From Gammaproteobacteria bacterium (GTDB lineage: Bacteria; Pseudomonadota; Gammaproteobacteria; UBA1113), in the NCBI GenBank assembly GCA_020051155.1, contig JAGVJK010000022.1, positions 1 through 57,371 on the forward strand: DNA of 57,371 nt. The letters run 5' to 3'. A program made the position numbers and the translations under genes. Within the stretch, counting starts at the first letter, position 1; the number at the start of each line of letters is the position of its first letter. Below the pieces are notes generated by a model. The model was not told the origin of the DNA. It searched no databases and worked only from the letters and a program-made list of their open reading frames with translations. Below, one piece after another: positions 1 through 7,811 of the stretch.

Positions 1-90
1 CCAGCTGCCGAAGTTGCCTTAGCATATCAAAAAAGCGTCGACGGCGCACAAACCGGTATGATTTACCGTGTCGGATATTGTTTGAATTAG
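1..90 (+). CDS. 3' end of an unidentified protein
   Basis: Frame 1 is open from the window edge to a TAG at 88-90 and gives 29 residues ending in [12 protein letters not shown]. The composition ([11 protein letters not shown]...TGMIYRV) resembles the tail of some short-chain dehydrogenases, but this is too short to assign. It lies immediately next to the minus-strand DinD relic, whose homology stops near position 119, so the two may mark a rearrangement junction. The call rests only on an open frame and protein-like composition. Confidence 0.3.
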   Translation, partial: PAAEVALAYQKSVDGAQTGMIYRVGYCLN

Positions 91-118
91 GGGCGTGACA
101 ATCATTGGAACGAAAAGC

Positions 119-430
119 CCGCCTTGTTTGCATTGCAAAGTAGGTTTGAGCGAAAGCGATTTCTTGCTTTTTAGGGTCACCATTTTGCGCAATAAGATAA
201 CAAGCGTAGCGAGTCAACATGAGATCATCTATTTCACGTTGACTTCCTGAGCCAAGAGAAACCATTTTTCCGACATCGGCAAAATGGTCCGCAATTTTAT
301 GCCCAGATTTTTCACATGCTGTTTTTGCTTTCTCAAATTAGCTTTTGGTACCCTTATAAACGAGGGCACTAAAACAACTATCCTTGGGATTTTCTTTTTT
401 TATGTTGTTCTGAATTTGAGTATGCTTTTA
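119..430 (-). pseudogene. dinD: DinD (DNA-damage-inducible protein D) fragment
   Basis: Reading the minus strand from about 337 down to 119 gives a clean stretch of DinD-family protein, with motifs such as [37 protein letters not shown] and [11 protein letters not shown]. Upstream in the same frame there is a TAA at 338-340, and the N-terminal part is only weakly recognisable (to about 430), with an apparent deletion or frameshift. Downstream of QTRR the similarity ends abruptly. Intact family members run to roughly 270-290 residues, so this is a truncated relic. DinD is known as a LexA-regulated SOS gene acting on RecA filaments; no function is expected here. Confidence 0.75.
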
Positions 431-501
431 ACTGAAAGTGGAAATGTATAGGTAATACTCTCAATTTTAAAACCTATAGATTTTTTAAAATAAAAAACAG
501 A

Positions 502-1212
502 TCAAACACATTTCTTTGCTGAAACTTTAACATAGACATGTGCTGTAGGCCGGCCGGGCATACCATTTATTTTTTCAACCCAAGCACCAACAATGCGTCC
601 CTCATTTACCCAGTCAGTAAATGTTGGTATCAGACCGCGGGTAACATAACCAAGACGTTCCTCTGCAACCGTGATGAGTATGGCCTCTTCTTGAATATTT
701 TCATGAAATTCTTTTGAGAAAACTACAGGTATACCAATGGAAATTGTTACATGATGATCTTTTTTAATATGTCGGTATCCAGCCGCCTCTATGAGCAGCT
801 CACAAGCCTCATTTACTTCATGAAAAGGGTAAATAATTGAAAACCCATCAGAAGGTAATTTTGCACCCGAATAACCTAATAGTGCAAAATCACTTAAAAT
901 GACATCCGGCTTTAGTCTTAATCCTTCCAGATATTGTGAAAAATCACCTCGTGTTCTTGGTGGTAAGCGTCGCATAAATGCATCTAGTACATTGTGATGG
1001 GTTTTCCCAGTATCTTGAAACGCAGGATAAGATTCAAACCCTATCTCTTGCGCTTTACGAAAATCCTCTGTATCAGTTAAATATGTGAGACTAATTTCAT
1101 CTTGAACGCGATTAAGTTCAGCAACAATGTAGCGTGTGCGGTATTTTTCATTGGGCGATTGCCAAGCCAATAGAAGCTTTGTTGGTTCTACAATGTGTTC
1201 AATAAAGTGCAT
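502..1212 (-). CDS. HIRAN-domain-like partner of a HipA-family kinase
   Basis: The product has 236 residues. Its C-terminal part (about 185-236) reads ERLGYVTRGLIPTF, then INGMPGRPTAHVYVKV, which fits a HIRAN-type fold (typical LGYVPR...VxRVN pattern). The middle carries FMRRLPPRTRGDFSQYL and a DxFxIIYPF stretch, as in proteins encoded next to HipA-like kinases. The start is 2 bp downstream of the stop of the kinase gene at 1215-2165, so the two are almost certainly translated from one message. HIRAN domains in other proteins bind DNA ends or stalled-fork structures; here that is only an analogy. It could act as cofactor, substrate or antidote of the kinase. Family call moderate, role unknown. 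Confidence 0.6.
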   Translation of the reverse strand: MHFIEHIVEPTKLLLAWQSPNEKYRTRYIVAELNRVQDEISLTYLTDTEDFRKAQEIGFESYPAFQDTGKTHHNVLDAFMRRLPPRTRGDFSQYLEGLRLKPDVILSDFALLGYSGAKLPSDGFSIIYPFHEVNEACELLIEAAGYRHIKKDHHVTISIGIPVVFSKEFHENIQEEAILITVAEERLGYVTRGLIPTFTDWVNEGRIVGAWVEKINGMPGRPTAHVYVKVSAKKCV

Positions 1213-1214
1213 TT

Positions 1215-2165
1215 TTAGCTCTCTAATTCATTTAGTAGTTTTTGATGCCGCAATGTCAGCAATTTTAGCATAAAATCCGCTCGTTCCTTAGTTAATCGGA
1301 CCGGGACATCAAAAGCAACAAGTTCATCTAAAATTTCTCTAAAAGTTTCACCATTGATCATTTTTAGGCAATCCAACATTATCGTTTGAGTTTCAGGAAA
1401 TAATGAAGCAATTCTTTTGAGCATTTCAATATGTCCAATACTCGATTTATCATCTAAGCTCCACTTTAGGTGGTGCTTACCATCCAATATATATTTCTCA
1501 AGACGCTTGTTACTCCATTTCGTAAATTTAGATGGAAGAAGCTCATGTCCCATACTGGTCCCATTATCGAATGCAGGGGAAATGCGAGTTGTATGAGTCA
1601 TGTTATCTTTGGGAGCAATCGTTATAATAAGTCCCCAATTATCTTGATGGCGGTCAGTATTTCCAATTAGCGCATCAAAAACAAAAACTTTTGCCCAATA
1701 ATTTTTCCAGTTTGTATCAGATGTAGTTAATCCATTAAAGATTTGTGAAATTGTTCCAAAATTATGTTGTGTACCTTTTTTGCGATCAAAATTAGGAATA
1801 AGTTGTTGGCAGATATCACCACCAGCTATATAAGTTTCTTTGGTTATTTGAGATAAGAACCATTCTATTAAGGCACCACACTGTTCTTCTCTGATGTCAT
1901 AAGCGACAAACGCAGGAGGCACAGGAACATTCATTTTAATTCCCAACCGATAAGCTAGTATTTCTGCCCAAAATTGTTCGGGATAACGAGGAGATGAACG
2001 TTTAAAAAGATATCTGTGGTTAGCTTGTAAAAAAGAATATGGAGCTGGATTCGGGCAATATAATAAAGTTTTATCCCGGGCCCCCTCGGGATACTGAGCA
2101 AACTCTTCATGTCTGCGCCAGTCAGTAATATCAACGGATTGATTATAATGTTGGATGAGTTCCAT
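1215..2165 (-). CDS. HipA-like serine/threonine kinase
   Basis: The 316-residue protein has the core of the HipA_C / CtkA-like kinase family. A catalytic-loop motif GNTDRHQDNWG lies near residues 168-178, and a metal-binding FDNG motif (PAFDNGTSMG) near 199-208. The N-terminal part has the YLFKRSSPRYPEQFWAEILA segment, with the Lys and Glu expected for nucleotide binding. Classical HipA proteins are about 440 residues, so this is the short stand-alone kinase type, without the HipA N-terminal subdomain. It is the first gene of a two-gene unit with the HIRAN-like partner. The A+T-rich 200 bp upstream should hold the promoter. HipA kinases phosphorylate translation factors such as GltX and cause growth arrest; substrate and toxicity here are unknown. 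Confidence 0.75.
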   Translation of the reverse strand: MELIQHYNQSVDITDWRRHEEFAQYPEGARDKTLLYCPNPAPYSFLQANHRYLFKRSSPRYPEQFWAEILAYRLGIKMNVPVPPAFVAYDIREEQCGALIEWFLSQITKETYIAGGDICQQLIPNFDRKKGTQHNFGTISQIFNGLTTSDTNWKNYWAKVFVFDALIGNTDRHQDNWGLIITIAPKDNMTHTTRISPAFDNGTSMGHELLPSKFTKWSNKRLEKYILDGKHHLKWSLDDKSSIGHIEMLKRIASLFPETQTIMLDCLKMINGETFREILDELVAFDVPVRLTKERADFMLKLLTLRHQKLLNELES

Positions 2166-2304
2166 TGAAAGTTTACGCCTTATCGTGTTATGACTTTTTC
2201 AAAATAAAATTTTAATAGAATTAGGTTAGCTAATCGAGAAAAATATATTGTATTTTTGGTAGATGTTGTTAGTCCCTATTGAACAATGCTGGATGAGAAA
2301 TATA

Positions 2305-2330
2305 GAAAAAGCCCTTTCTATTCAAAAGCT
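2305..2330 (-). terminator. probable terminator of ssrA
   Basis: On the minus strand, AGCTTTT and AAGGGCT (2310-2330) can form a short stem with two G-U pairs and a small loop, followed by a U-tract (the A-run at 2306-2310 on the plus strand). It lies about 35 bp after the CCA end of tmRNA, where a terminator is expected. The stem is weak. Confidence 0.45.
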
Positions 2331-2365
2331 CTCAGGTAATCAGATACATCACTAGATCTAAATTA

Positions 2366-2752
2366 TGGTGGAGGCGGCGGGGATCGAACCCGCGTCCGTA
2401 AGCACTCTACTCTTGGTACTACATGTTTAGCCTCGTTATTGTATTTAACTCACAACTCCCCAACGGGCAGGGGGTGCTGCTTGCGATCTTACTATGTTTT
2501 AACCAACGATTCGTAAGCTAACCGTCAGCGATCTTGTGAGGTATGACCACTGCTTTGAATTCACAAGAACACTCAGGCAATGGTGCTATCGTTAGTACTA
2601 GTAACGATTAAGCAGCAACTGCGAAGTCGCTGCTGTTAGCAAAGATGTTGTCGTTTGCAACTATCATTTTGCAGCTAATATTTACGAGGTTCGCTACCCC
2701 CTCGACATGCACCTCAAGCTTCGCAACTTCCGTCGAAGCCAATGTCGCCCCC
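2366..2752 (-). ncRNA. ssrA: tmRNA (SsrA)
   Basis: The 387-nt minus-strand RNA begins GGGGGCGACAU and ends CGCCUCCACCA; the first seven bases pair with the last seven before ACCA (one G-U), giving the tRNA-like acceptor stem. A T-arm with UUCGAUCCC lies next to the 3' end. The resume codon is GCA at 2656-2658, after the usual UAGUU context. The tag frame (2608-2658) reads ANDNIFANSSDFAVAA and ends in UAA. tmRNA frees stalled ribosomes and marks the unfinished chains for proteolysis, working with SmpB, whose gene lies 98 bp upstream on the same strand. The tag starts with the conserved AND and ends with VAA-type hydrophobic residues, but is longer than the E. coli tag. Confidence 0.95.
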
Positions 2753-2850
2753 ATAATTTCGGGTTTACATTTACTATACGCTTATAGTATAGAGGAAAAA
2801 CATTATACTAGTATTAAGGGATAAATAAATAGCTAAATTTTTAAAATGCG

Positions 2851-3321
2851 TTATTTCTTCATAATCCGAGCTTTATCGCGCTCCCAATCGCGATCTTTTT
2901 CAGTTTGGCGCTTATCGTGGAGCTTTTTACCCTTAGCGAGAGCCATTTCTAATTTAACGCGATTGTTTTTCCAATAGAGTTTCAGCGCTACTAAAGCATA
3001 GCCTTTTCGCTCGGTGAGCCCGATTAATTTTCTTAATTCAGCATGGTGCAGTAACAATTTGCGGCTGCGATTCGCATCAGGGTGAATATGCGTCGAAGCC
3101 GTCAGCAATGGGTGAATATGAGCGCCCAGCAGCCATGCTTCGCCGTGACGAATGATGACATAGCTATCGGTGATTTGCCCTTTGCCAGCGCGCAGGCTCT
3201 TCACCTCCCAACCCTCGAGCACCAATCCTGCTTCGAAAATTTGTTCGAACAGATATTCGTGAGCCGCTTTTTTGTTAACAGCAATCAGATTGTTATTGGT
3301 TGAATTAGATTTTTTACTCAT
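2851..3321 (-). CDS. smpB: SsrA-binding protein SmpB
   Basis: The 156-residue protein binds the tRNA-like domain of tmRNA and brings it to stalled ribosomes. Family hallmarks include [47 protein letters not shown] and the basic C-terminal tail [20 protein letters not shown] that inserts in the mRNA channel. The ATG at 3321 (MSKKSNSTN) is chosen because family proteins start there; an upstream GTG at 3360 would add 13 residues with no similarity. It is followed by ssrA, as expected for a trans-translation pair, and is divergent from ratA. Confidence 0.95.
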   Translation of the reverse strand: MSKKSNSTNNNLIAVNKKAAHEYLFEQIFEAGLVLEGWEVKSLRAGKGQITDSYVIIRHGEAWLLGAHIHPLLTASTHIHPDANRSRKLLLHHAELRKLIGLTERKGYALVALKLYWKNNRVKLEMALAKGKKLHDKRQTEKDRDWERDKARIMKK

Positions 3322-3457
3322 GATGGCGGCATTATAGCCATAATTCGCACAATAGAACACTAATACTTGAGGAAAAGACGGTAAAAATAGGAACTTATTG
3401 TAGATAGAATCCTACAGCTGTTATCATGAACCATTTTATGAATAGTAGGTAAAGACA

Positions 3458-3886
3458 ATGACAATGATTCGAAGGGATATGGTGGTGCCTTATAGCCCCC
3501 AGCAAATGTATGATCTCGTCAATAATATTGAGCACTATGCGGAATTTCTGCCTTGGTGTTCTGCCAGTGAAGTATTGCAACGAACAGAAGATGAAGTGCG
3601 AGCAACGTTGCATTTGTCTTGGAGCGGGATAGAAAAATCCTTTACCACCTGTAATCGGTTACAAAAAGATAAAATGATTGAAGTACGTTTGATCTCCGGC
3701 CCCTTTAAACAATTAGAAGGCTTTTGGCTGTTTGAGCTGCATCCGGAAGGGTGCAATGTGGTGCTGAATTTGGAATTCGAAGTCGCGGGCGGTTTATTCA
3801 GTTTCGCCTTAGGCCCTATTTTTTCTCAAGTGGCTACGAGTTTGGTCGAGGCATTCTCAGAGCGAGCTGTTGCGATCTATGGTTAA
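3458..3886 (+). CDS. ratA: RatA/START-like protein (coenzyme Q-binding type)
   Basis: The 142-residue protein belongs to the polyketide-cyclase/START family (RatA, COQ10-like). Typical motifs are the N-terminal VPYSPQQMYDLVNNIEHYAEFLPWC, and GPFKQLEGFWLFELHPEGC with the FEVAGGLFSFALGPIF segment near the C-terminus. In E. coli RatA was described as inhibiting 70S assembly, while COQ10-like members carry lipids or quinones; the true role is debated. It overlaps the next gene (rnfH) by eight bases and is divergent from smpB, the usual gammaproteobacterial arrangement. The ATG at 3458 follows a purine-rich AGGTAAAG. Confidence 0.9.
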   Translation: MTMIRRDMVVPYSPQQMYDLVNNIEHYAEFLPWCSASEVLQRTEDEVRATLHLSWSGIEKSFTTCNRLQKDKMIEVRLISGPFKQLEGFWLFELHPEGCNVVLNLEFEVAGGLFSFALGPIFSQVATSLVEAFSERAVAIYG

Positions 3887-4175
3887 TGCTCAGTCGGTGG
3901 AAGTGGTGTACGTCACACCTTCCATACAATGTTTATTGTCAGTGCCAGTGACGCCGGGTATGACAATTCGCGCGGCAATAGAAGCTTCAGGTATTTTGCA
4001 GCGTTATCCGGAGATTGATTTGACGCAATGCGCCGTTGGTATTTTTGCTCAGTGTAAAGACTTGGCAGAACCGGTGAACCCTGGAGATCGCATTGAGATT
4101 TATCGACCATTGACTCTTGACCCGAAGCAAGCACGGTTGCTACGGGTCAAGCAAAAAAAACAGACAAAAACTTAA
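3879..4175 (+). CDS. rnfH: RnfH family protein (UPF0125)
   Basis: The 98-residue protein has a ubiquitin/ThiS-like beta-grasp fold. Motifs include VEVVYVTPSIQ, TIRAAIEASGI and the conserved DRIEIYRPLTLDPKQARLLR tail. Its function is not established; the name comes from linkage to rnf genes in some species. The ATG at 3879 lies inside the end of ratA (ATGGTTAA overlap), implying translational coupling; a TTG at 3870 would add three residues. Its stop overlaps the convergent bamE gene by four bases. Confidence 0.85.
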   Translation: MVNAQSVEVVYVTPSIQCLLSVPVTPGMTIRAAIEASGILQRYPEIDLTQCAVGIFAQCKDLAEPVNPGDRIEIYRPLTLDPKQARLLRVKQKKQTKT

Positions 4176-4579
4176 TACGTCGTTGCTGGTGTTGAATAAG
4201 GTTCAGGCTTCGTACGTGTCATACTAGGCGCAGGGTACACTGGGCTCAACGCAGGAGCTCTTAGCTTAGCTGCTCCCTCGATACGCACCAGTCGATCCGC
4301 TTCAAAATAAAGTGCCAATCGTCTTTCAACCATCGGTTTACGCGGTTTCTTCATGGTGTACACGTAATCCCAGCGATTCAAAATGAAGTTTTGTTTTAAG
4401 ATGGGTGGGCCCATAATGTATAAAACTTGAGCTGGAGTCATGCCAAGCTGTAATTGTCTAACATCATTTTGCGTGATGATATTGCCTTGCTGCACGTCTG
4501 GATAATAGACCGGAATGAGTGAACAACCAGCGATTGCCAGAAACAGCGTTACGAAGATAGTGCGGCAGATAAGTTGCAT
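4172..4579 (-). CDS. bamE: outer membrane assembly lipoprotein BamE (SmpA/OmlA)
   Basis: The 135-residue lipoprotein is a part of the BAM complex that inserts beta-barrel proteins. It begins with a lipoprotein signal peptide ending in LAIAGC (lipidated Cys19) and contains the BamE core motifs NDVRQLQLGMTPAQVLYIMG, PPILKQNFILNRWDYVYTMKK and a terminal LYFEADRLVRIEG. A Pro/Thr-rich tail follows. The ATG at 4579 is preferred: the AAGGA lies about 14 bases upstream, and it gives a normal signal peptide. A TTG at 4594 would add five residues, but the same AAGGA is too close to it. The gene is divergent from fur, as in many gammaproteobacteria. Confidence 0.92.
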   Translation of the reverse strand: MQLICRTIFVTLFLAIAGCSLIPVYYPDVQQGNIITQNDVRQLQLGMTPAQVLYIMGPPILKQNFILNRWDYVYTMKKPRKPMVERRLALYFEADRLVRIEGAAKLRAPALSPVYPAPSMTRTKPEPYSTPATTY

Positions 4580-4750
4580 ATTATTATTATCCAATCCTTT
4601 TCATTGCAGAGGGAATCATATCATTAAACTACGCCTTTCCCAATGCTCTTTTGCGAGAAGATATAAAATGCTACCGCTGACATCGAGTAAAAGGGTAGGA
4701 TTTCTCATAAAAATTCCTGTAAGATAGGGCAAAATTTGGAGGGATCAGCA

Positions 4751-5164
4751 TTGGGTAATCAAGAATTGCGAAACGCTGGGTTAAAGGTGACCTTGCCGCG
4801 GGTGAAAATTTTAGACTTATTGGAGCATGCCAGTAATCGCCATTTAAGTGCAGAGGAAATTTATCAAACGTTACAACAGCAGGGCGAGGATATTGGGTTA
4901 GCCACGGTCTATCGAGTTCTCACACAATTTGAAAGTGCAGATTTAGTCACTCGTCATCACTTTGAAGGTGATCATTCAGTGTTTGAATTAAACACGGGGC
5001 AACATCACGATCATTTGGTGTGTACGGATTGTGGCTTAGTCGAGGAGTTTGTCGATCCGATGATTGAAGAGCGCCAACATAAGATTGCAGATGCATCTAA
5101 CTTTACTATGACCGGACATAGCTTGATTATTTATGGCCTGTGTCAACAGTGTGTTAAGAAGTAG
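4751..5164 (+). CDS. fur: ferric uptake regulator Fur
   Basis: The 137-residue repressor uses Fe(II) as corepressor for iron-uptake genes. The N-terminal winged helix reads NAGLKVTLPRVKILDLLE and LATVYRVLTQFESADLV; the metal-binding dimerisation part has the HHDHLVC histidine cluster and the CxxC pairs CTDC and CQQC (structural zinc). I place the start at TTG 4751, because a strong GGAGG (4738-4742) sits eight bases upstream and the resulting N-terminus (xGNQELRNAGLKVTLPR) matches family length. The in-frame TTG at 4736 would place this GGAGG inside the coding sequence. No Fur box was recognised in the 170 bp between fur and bamE. Confidence 0.95.
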   Translation: MGNQELRNAGLKVTLPRVKILDLLEHASNRHLSAEEIYQTLQQQGEDIGLATVYRVLTQFESADLVTRHHFEGDHSVFELNTGQHHDHLVCTDCGLVEEFVDPMIEERQHKIADASNFTMTGHSLIIYGLCQQCVKK

Positions 5165-5569
5165 CAAACCTTGATCGAAATAATCACTAGCATGGGCCAG
5201 TATCTTGCACCATTTTGAAAAAGCATGATTTAATTTCCAGATCAAAACAAATAAAAAATCACCTCTGCAGTGTATAAAAACGCGGAAAGCCCTTTATGCT
5301 AGCAAATGTAGCTTCAACACGTTGTCCCCGCGCAGGCGGGGACCCATTTTCATAGCAAGTTCAAAGCGCATGTAAAAATGGGTTCCCGCCTGCGCGGGAA
5401 TGACAGATGAGAGAGTTTTTTTCCCCACAGAAAAATCACAGTACAACGTTTCAATTCTAAGAAAGCCTTAATATTTTCATTGTAATATAGTTGGTCTATC
5501 TGCTAGGTTCGCATCTTGAGGTACGAACGGTATAGCAGAATGATAAATATTATATGAGGTAAGAATATT
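5165..5569. other. intergenic stretch between fur and the ankyrin gene
   Basis: This 405-bp gap holds no convincing gene. It contains a long inverted repeat at 5324-5404 (described separately), a pyrimidine-rich stretch after it, and the A+T-rich leader of the ankyrin gene, whose ribosome-binding site GAGGTAAG lies at about 5554-5561. The position between fur and recN is where accessory DNA interrupts the conserved order. Confidence 0.6.
5324..5404. repeat. GC-rich inverted intergenic repeat
   Basis: The left arm (5324-5350, beginning GTCCCCGCGCAGGCGGGGAC) and the right arm (5375-5404, ending CCTGCGCGGGAATGAC) are near-perfect reverse complements around a 24-nt loop. The arm has its own small palindrome (CCCGC...GCGGG). 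The text matches a dispersed 'CCCGCGCAGGCGGGAA' element common in intergenic DNA of many proteobacteria. Two copies head to head probably created the hairpin. Confidence 0.8.
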
Positions 5570-7252
5570 ATGGCTGCTGATTCTTTTGAAAGTAGCGATG
5601 AAGAAAGCATTTATGATTTAGAGAGTTTTTTATTAGGAAAAGAGTTAGATAATGAAAAACCTAGTTTCAGTAGCCCTATAACAGTGCCATCTACTACTAT
5701 AACAAAAGATGAGAATAACTGGCGATGCACCATTAAGTTTGAAATGGCGAAAACCACGGATGTGGGACATATTGTATTTCAGGTCCAAGATGCACAAACG
5801 GTGATAGAGACCCTTCCAGAGGGTTTGCTGACAGAGGGTGCCACTTTAATTTTAGAAGGGCTTCTAAAGCCAATCAGGGATCTTGCTATTTGGCGCGATA
5901 ACTCCTGGACTATTTGTCATGATCTCACTGCCTCAAGCAGCGGAACAAGCCTCTCTACACAAGAGGCTCTAGCAGCATTAAAAGTACTCTCGTTACTTTC
6001 TGAAAAGTATCGACTATTGCAACGAATTTTTTGGCAGCAAACACCCGCGGGGGTAATGAAAGAAGGGGAGCACTATAGTATTGATGAGCGCCACGAAGGA
6101 GAGGCACCGCTGCATGAAATCATCAAGCATCCAACCCTAAGTTTGGATGAAATGAAAGATATTCTTGATTTGCTGATTACCGCTGGCTCAAACATCGACG
6201 CAGTTAATGACTACGGAGCCACGCCTCTTTATCTCGCAGCATATAGGGGTTACGGAGAGATTGTTGCGTCGTTACTGACTCATGGTGCGAACAAGGAAGT
6301 AGTTCATAGTTCCGGATTTACATCATTATTTGCTGCTGCAAGAAATGGTCATCGAGGCAGTGTTGAATTGTTGCTGAAGCATGGTGCGAACAAAGAGGCA
6401 GCTTCTAGCGACGGAGCCACATCTCTTGTCGTTGCAGCAAAAAATGGTCATCGAGAGGTTGTTGAGTTATTGCTGACTCATGGTGTGAACATACACGCAG
6501 CTACTAACAAAGGAGTTACGTCTCTTTATATCGCCGCGCAAAATGGTCATTGGGAGATTGTTGGGTTGTTGCTAACTCATGGTGCGAACAAAGATGTCGC
6601 TCTTCAGAATGGAGTCACATCTCTTCATATTGCCGCGCGACGTGGTCATCGAAAGATTGTTGAGTTGTTGCTGATTCACGGCGCGAACAAAGAGGTAGTT
6701 TATAAAAGTAGATATACACTCATTGGAAAGGAACATACACCCCTTGATGCTGCTAGGGACAATAATCATCAAGAGATTGTTGAATTATTAACTTGCTCAA
6801 CGTTTGAATCTCTCTATCCACTGCTTTCTCCATCTACACCTATCCCTCCTCTTTATAGAGCAGTACTTTCTCGAGATTCACACCAGGTTCAACAACTTCT
6901 TCTCGAAGGAGCGAGTTTACCTTCTCCTAATATAAGATTTTTCGCTCAATCAAATCCTTTGGAACATTATATTAATCGAATCCGCTTTATGACAGCATGT
7001 GGGATGATAGAGACTCCATCATCTGAGTCTATCGTATCAATACCAACCTTAAAAGTCTTGGTGTACATGGCTTTATTGAAAAATAAAGGACTTCCTTCAT
7101 GGTTTAGTACAGTTTCGCGGTACCTTGTAGAGGACTTTTCAAACTTTGAAACAACTCTTAAAAGAATATTGGATAGTTCAAAAGAGTATCCTCTCAGTGA
7201 TGAAGATAGAGAAAAATTTTCTTTACCTACTAAGTGGTGCCTGATGCAATAA
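5570..7252 (+). CDS. ankyrin-repeat protein, possible secreted effector
   Basis: The 560-residue protein starts with an acidic Ser/Glu-rich segment (MAADSFESSDEESIYDLESF), then a region of unknown fold (about 45-175). About seven ankyrin repeats cover 180-415, recognisable by TPLYLAA, TSLFAAARNGH and VELLLTHGANKE units. A unique C-terminal part of about 145 residues completes it. Five central repeats are almost identical at DNA level with a 99-bp period, suggesting recent duplication. No signal peptide or membrane segment is seen. In Legionella and Coxiella many such proteins are type IVB effectors; that is an inference here. A clear GAGGTAAG ribosome-binding site precedes the ATG, and a strong terminator follows. 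It interrupts the conserved fur-recN neighbourhood, consistent with acquisition. Confidence 0.85.
   Translation: MAADSFESSDEESIYDLESFLLGKELDNEKPSFSSPITVPSTTITKDENNWRCTIKFEMAKTTDVGHIVFQVQDAQTVIETLPEGLLTEGATLILEGLLKPIRDLAIWRDNSWTICHDLTASSSGTSLSTQEALAALKVLSLLSEKYRLLQRIFWQQTPAGVMKEGEHYSIDERHEGEAPLHEIIKHPTLSLDEMKDILDLLITAGSNIDAVNDYGATPLYLAAYRGYGEIVASLLTHGANKEVVHSSGFTSLFAAARNGHRGSVELLLKHGANKEAASSDGATSLVVAAKNGHREVVELLLTHGVNIHAATNKGVTSLYIAAQNGHWEIVGLLLTHGANKDVALQNGVTSLHIAARRGHRKIVELLLIHGANKEVVYKSRYTLIGKEHTPLDAARDNNHQEIVELLTCSTFESLYPLLSPSTPIPPLYRAVLSRDSHQVQQLLLEGASLPSPNIRFFAQSNPLEHYINRIRFMTACGMIETPSSESIVSIPTLKVLVYMALLKNKGLPSWFSTVSRYLVEDFSNFETTLKRILDSSKEYPLSDEDREKFSLPTKWCLMQ
6215..6709 (+). repeat. 99-bp tandem repeats encoding ankyrin units
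   Basis: Starts of successive units (a GGA/GGAG triplet in the inter-repeat turn) fall at 6215, 6314, 6413, 6512 and 6611, an exact 99-bp (33-codon) period. The copies share long stretches such as ATGGTGCGAACAAAGA and GGTCATCGAGA. The array is in frame, so copy-number change would keep the protein intact. Confidence 0.85.
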
Positions 7253-7253
7253 T

Positions 7254-7285
7254 AAAAAAAGCCCAGAAATCTGGGCTTTTTTTAT
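7254..7285 (+). terminator. rho-independent terminator after the ankyrin gene
   Basis: AAAAAAAGCCCAGA and TCTGGGCTTTTTTT form a perfect 14-bp stem with a two-base formal loop, flanked by A- and T-runs on the two sides. It can stop transcription from either direction: the ankyrin gene on the plus strand and the convergent secreted-protein gene on the minus strand. Confidence 0.92.
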
Positions 7286-7328
7286 TTAAATTAATAGCAA
7301 AAAGTTATGAGGTCAGCTCTAAATTGTT

Positions 7329-7811
7329 TTACTTTTTAGAAAGAGTGCCAGTCGTGGTGCAAGTGACGCTAATATCGCCTTTTCCATCCCAAAAAGCTGG
7401 AACGCATTCGGTGGACCATGAAGCTGTATGTGAGGGGGAGCTAGAGGCGTTTTCAAAACCTTTGAACTGGTATCCACCTGTTACAGGACTCCACTGCACT
7501 CCGATGGGAACGGATGAAGTAAATGCTCTAAAATCGTCTGCCAACAAATTAATGGATTCAGCGCCATAAAAATCATTGCTGGTTTTCTTTAAAATTAACT
7601 GATCAGAACCGCCAGGAGATATTAAACTTGAGGGATCTTTTACAGTAGTTGAACCTGAAGATCCACCAACTTTACTAACGGCTAAATCGGCACTTTCTCC
7701 AGTGATATGATTAACAAAGGTGATGCTCACAAGGCCGTCTGCAAAAGCATTTAAAGACGAACTCAAAGCTAGCAACGCAACGCTTAAAATGACAGATTTT
7801 TTAAATTTCAT
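7329..7811 (-). CDS. secreted protein of unknown function
   Basis: The 160-residue product has a clear Sec signal peptide: KFKK, a hydrophobic run (SVILSVALLALSSS), then a probable cleavage after LNAFA. The mature part is rich in Ser, Gly and Thr, with repeated short hydrophilic stretches (GGSSGSTTVKD) and two cysteines near the end (TECVP, VTCTT) that could form a disulfide. I do not recognise a family. The start at 7811 is chosen over an ATG at 7838, because GGAGG lies about ten bases upstream and the signal peptide then begins normally. It is convergent with the ankyrin gene and shares its terminator. Confidence 0.75.
   Translation of the reverse strand: MKFKKSVILSVALLALSSSLNAFADGLVSITFVNHITGESADLAVSKVGGSSGSTTVKDPSSLISPGGSDQLILKKTSNDFYGAESINLLADDFRAFTSSVPIGVQWSPVTGGYQFKGFENASSSPSHTASWSTECVPAFWDGKGDISVTCTTTGTLSKK

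Noticed and set aside
119..2165. A prophage or genomic island at the left edge
   Set aside because: Only a DinD relic and the kinase pair are present; no integrase, structural phage gene or attachment repeat was found.
3322..3360. 13-residue N-terminal extension of SmpB from a GTG
   Set aside because: The extension is not protein-like, and homologues start at the internal ATG; it lies in the divergent promoter region.
5324..5404. CRISPR-like repeat
   Set aside because: Only one inverted pair, no regular direct repeats with spacers.
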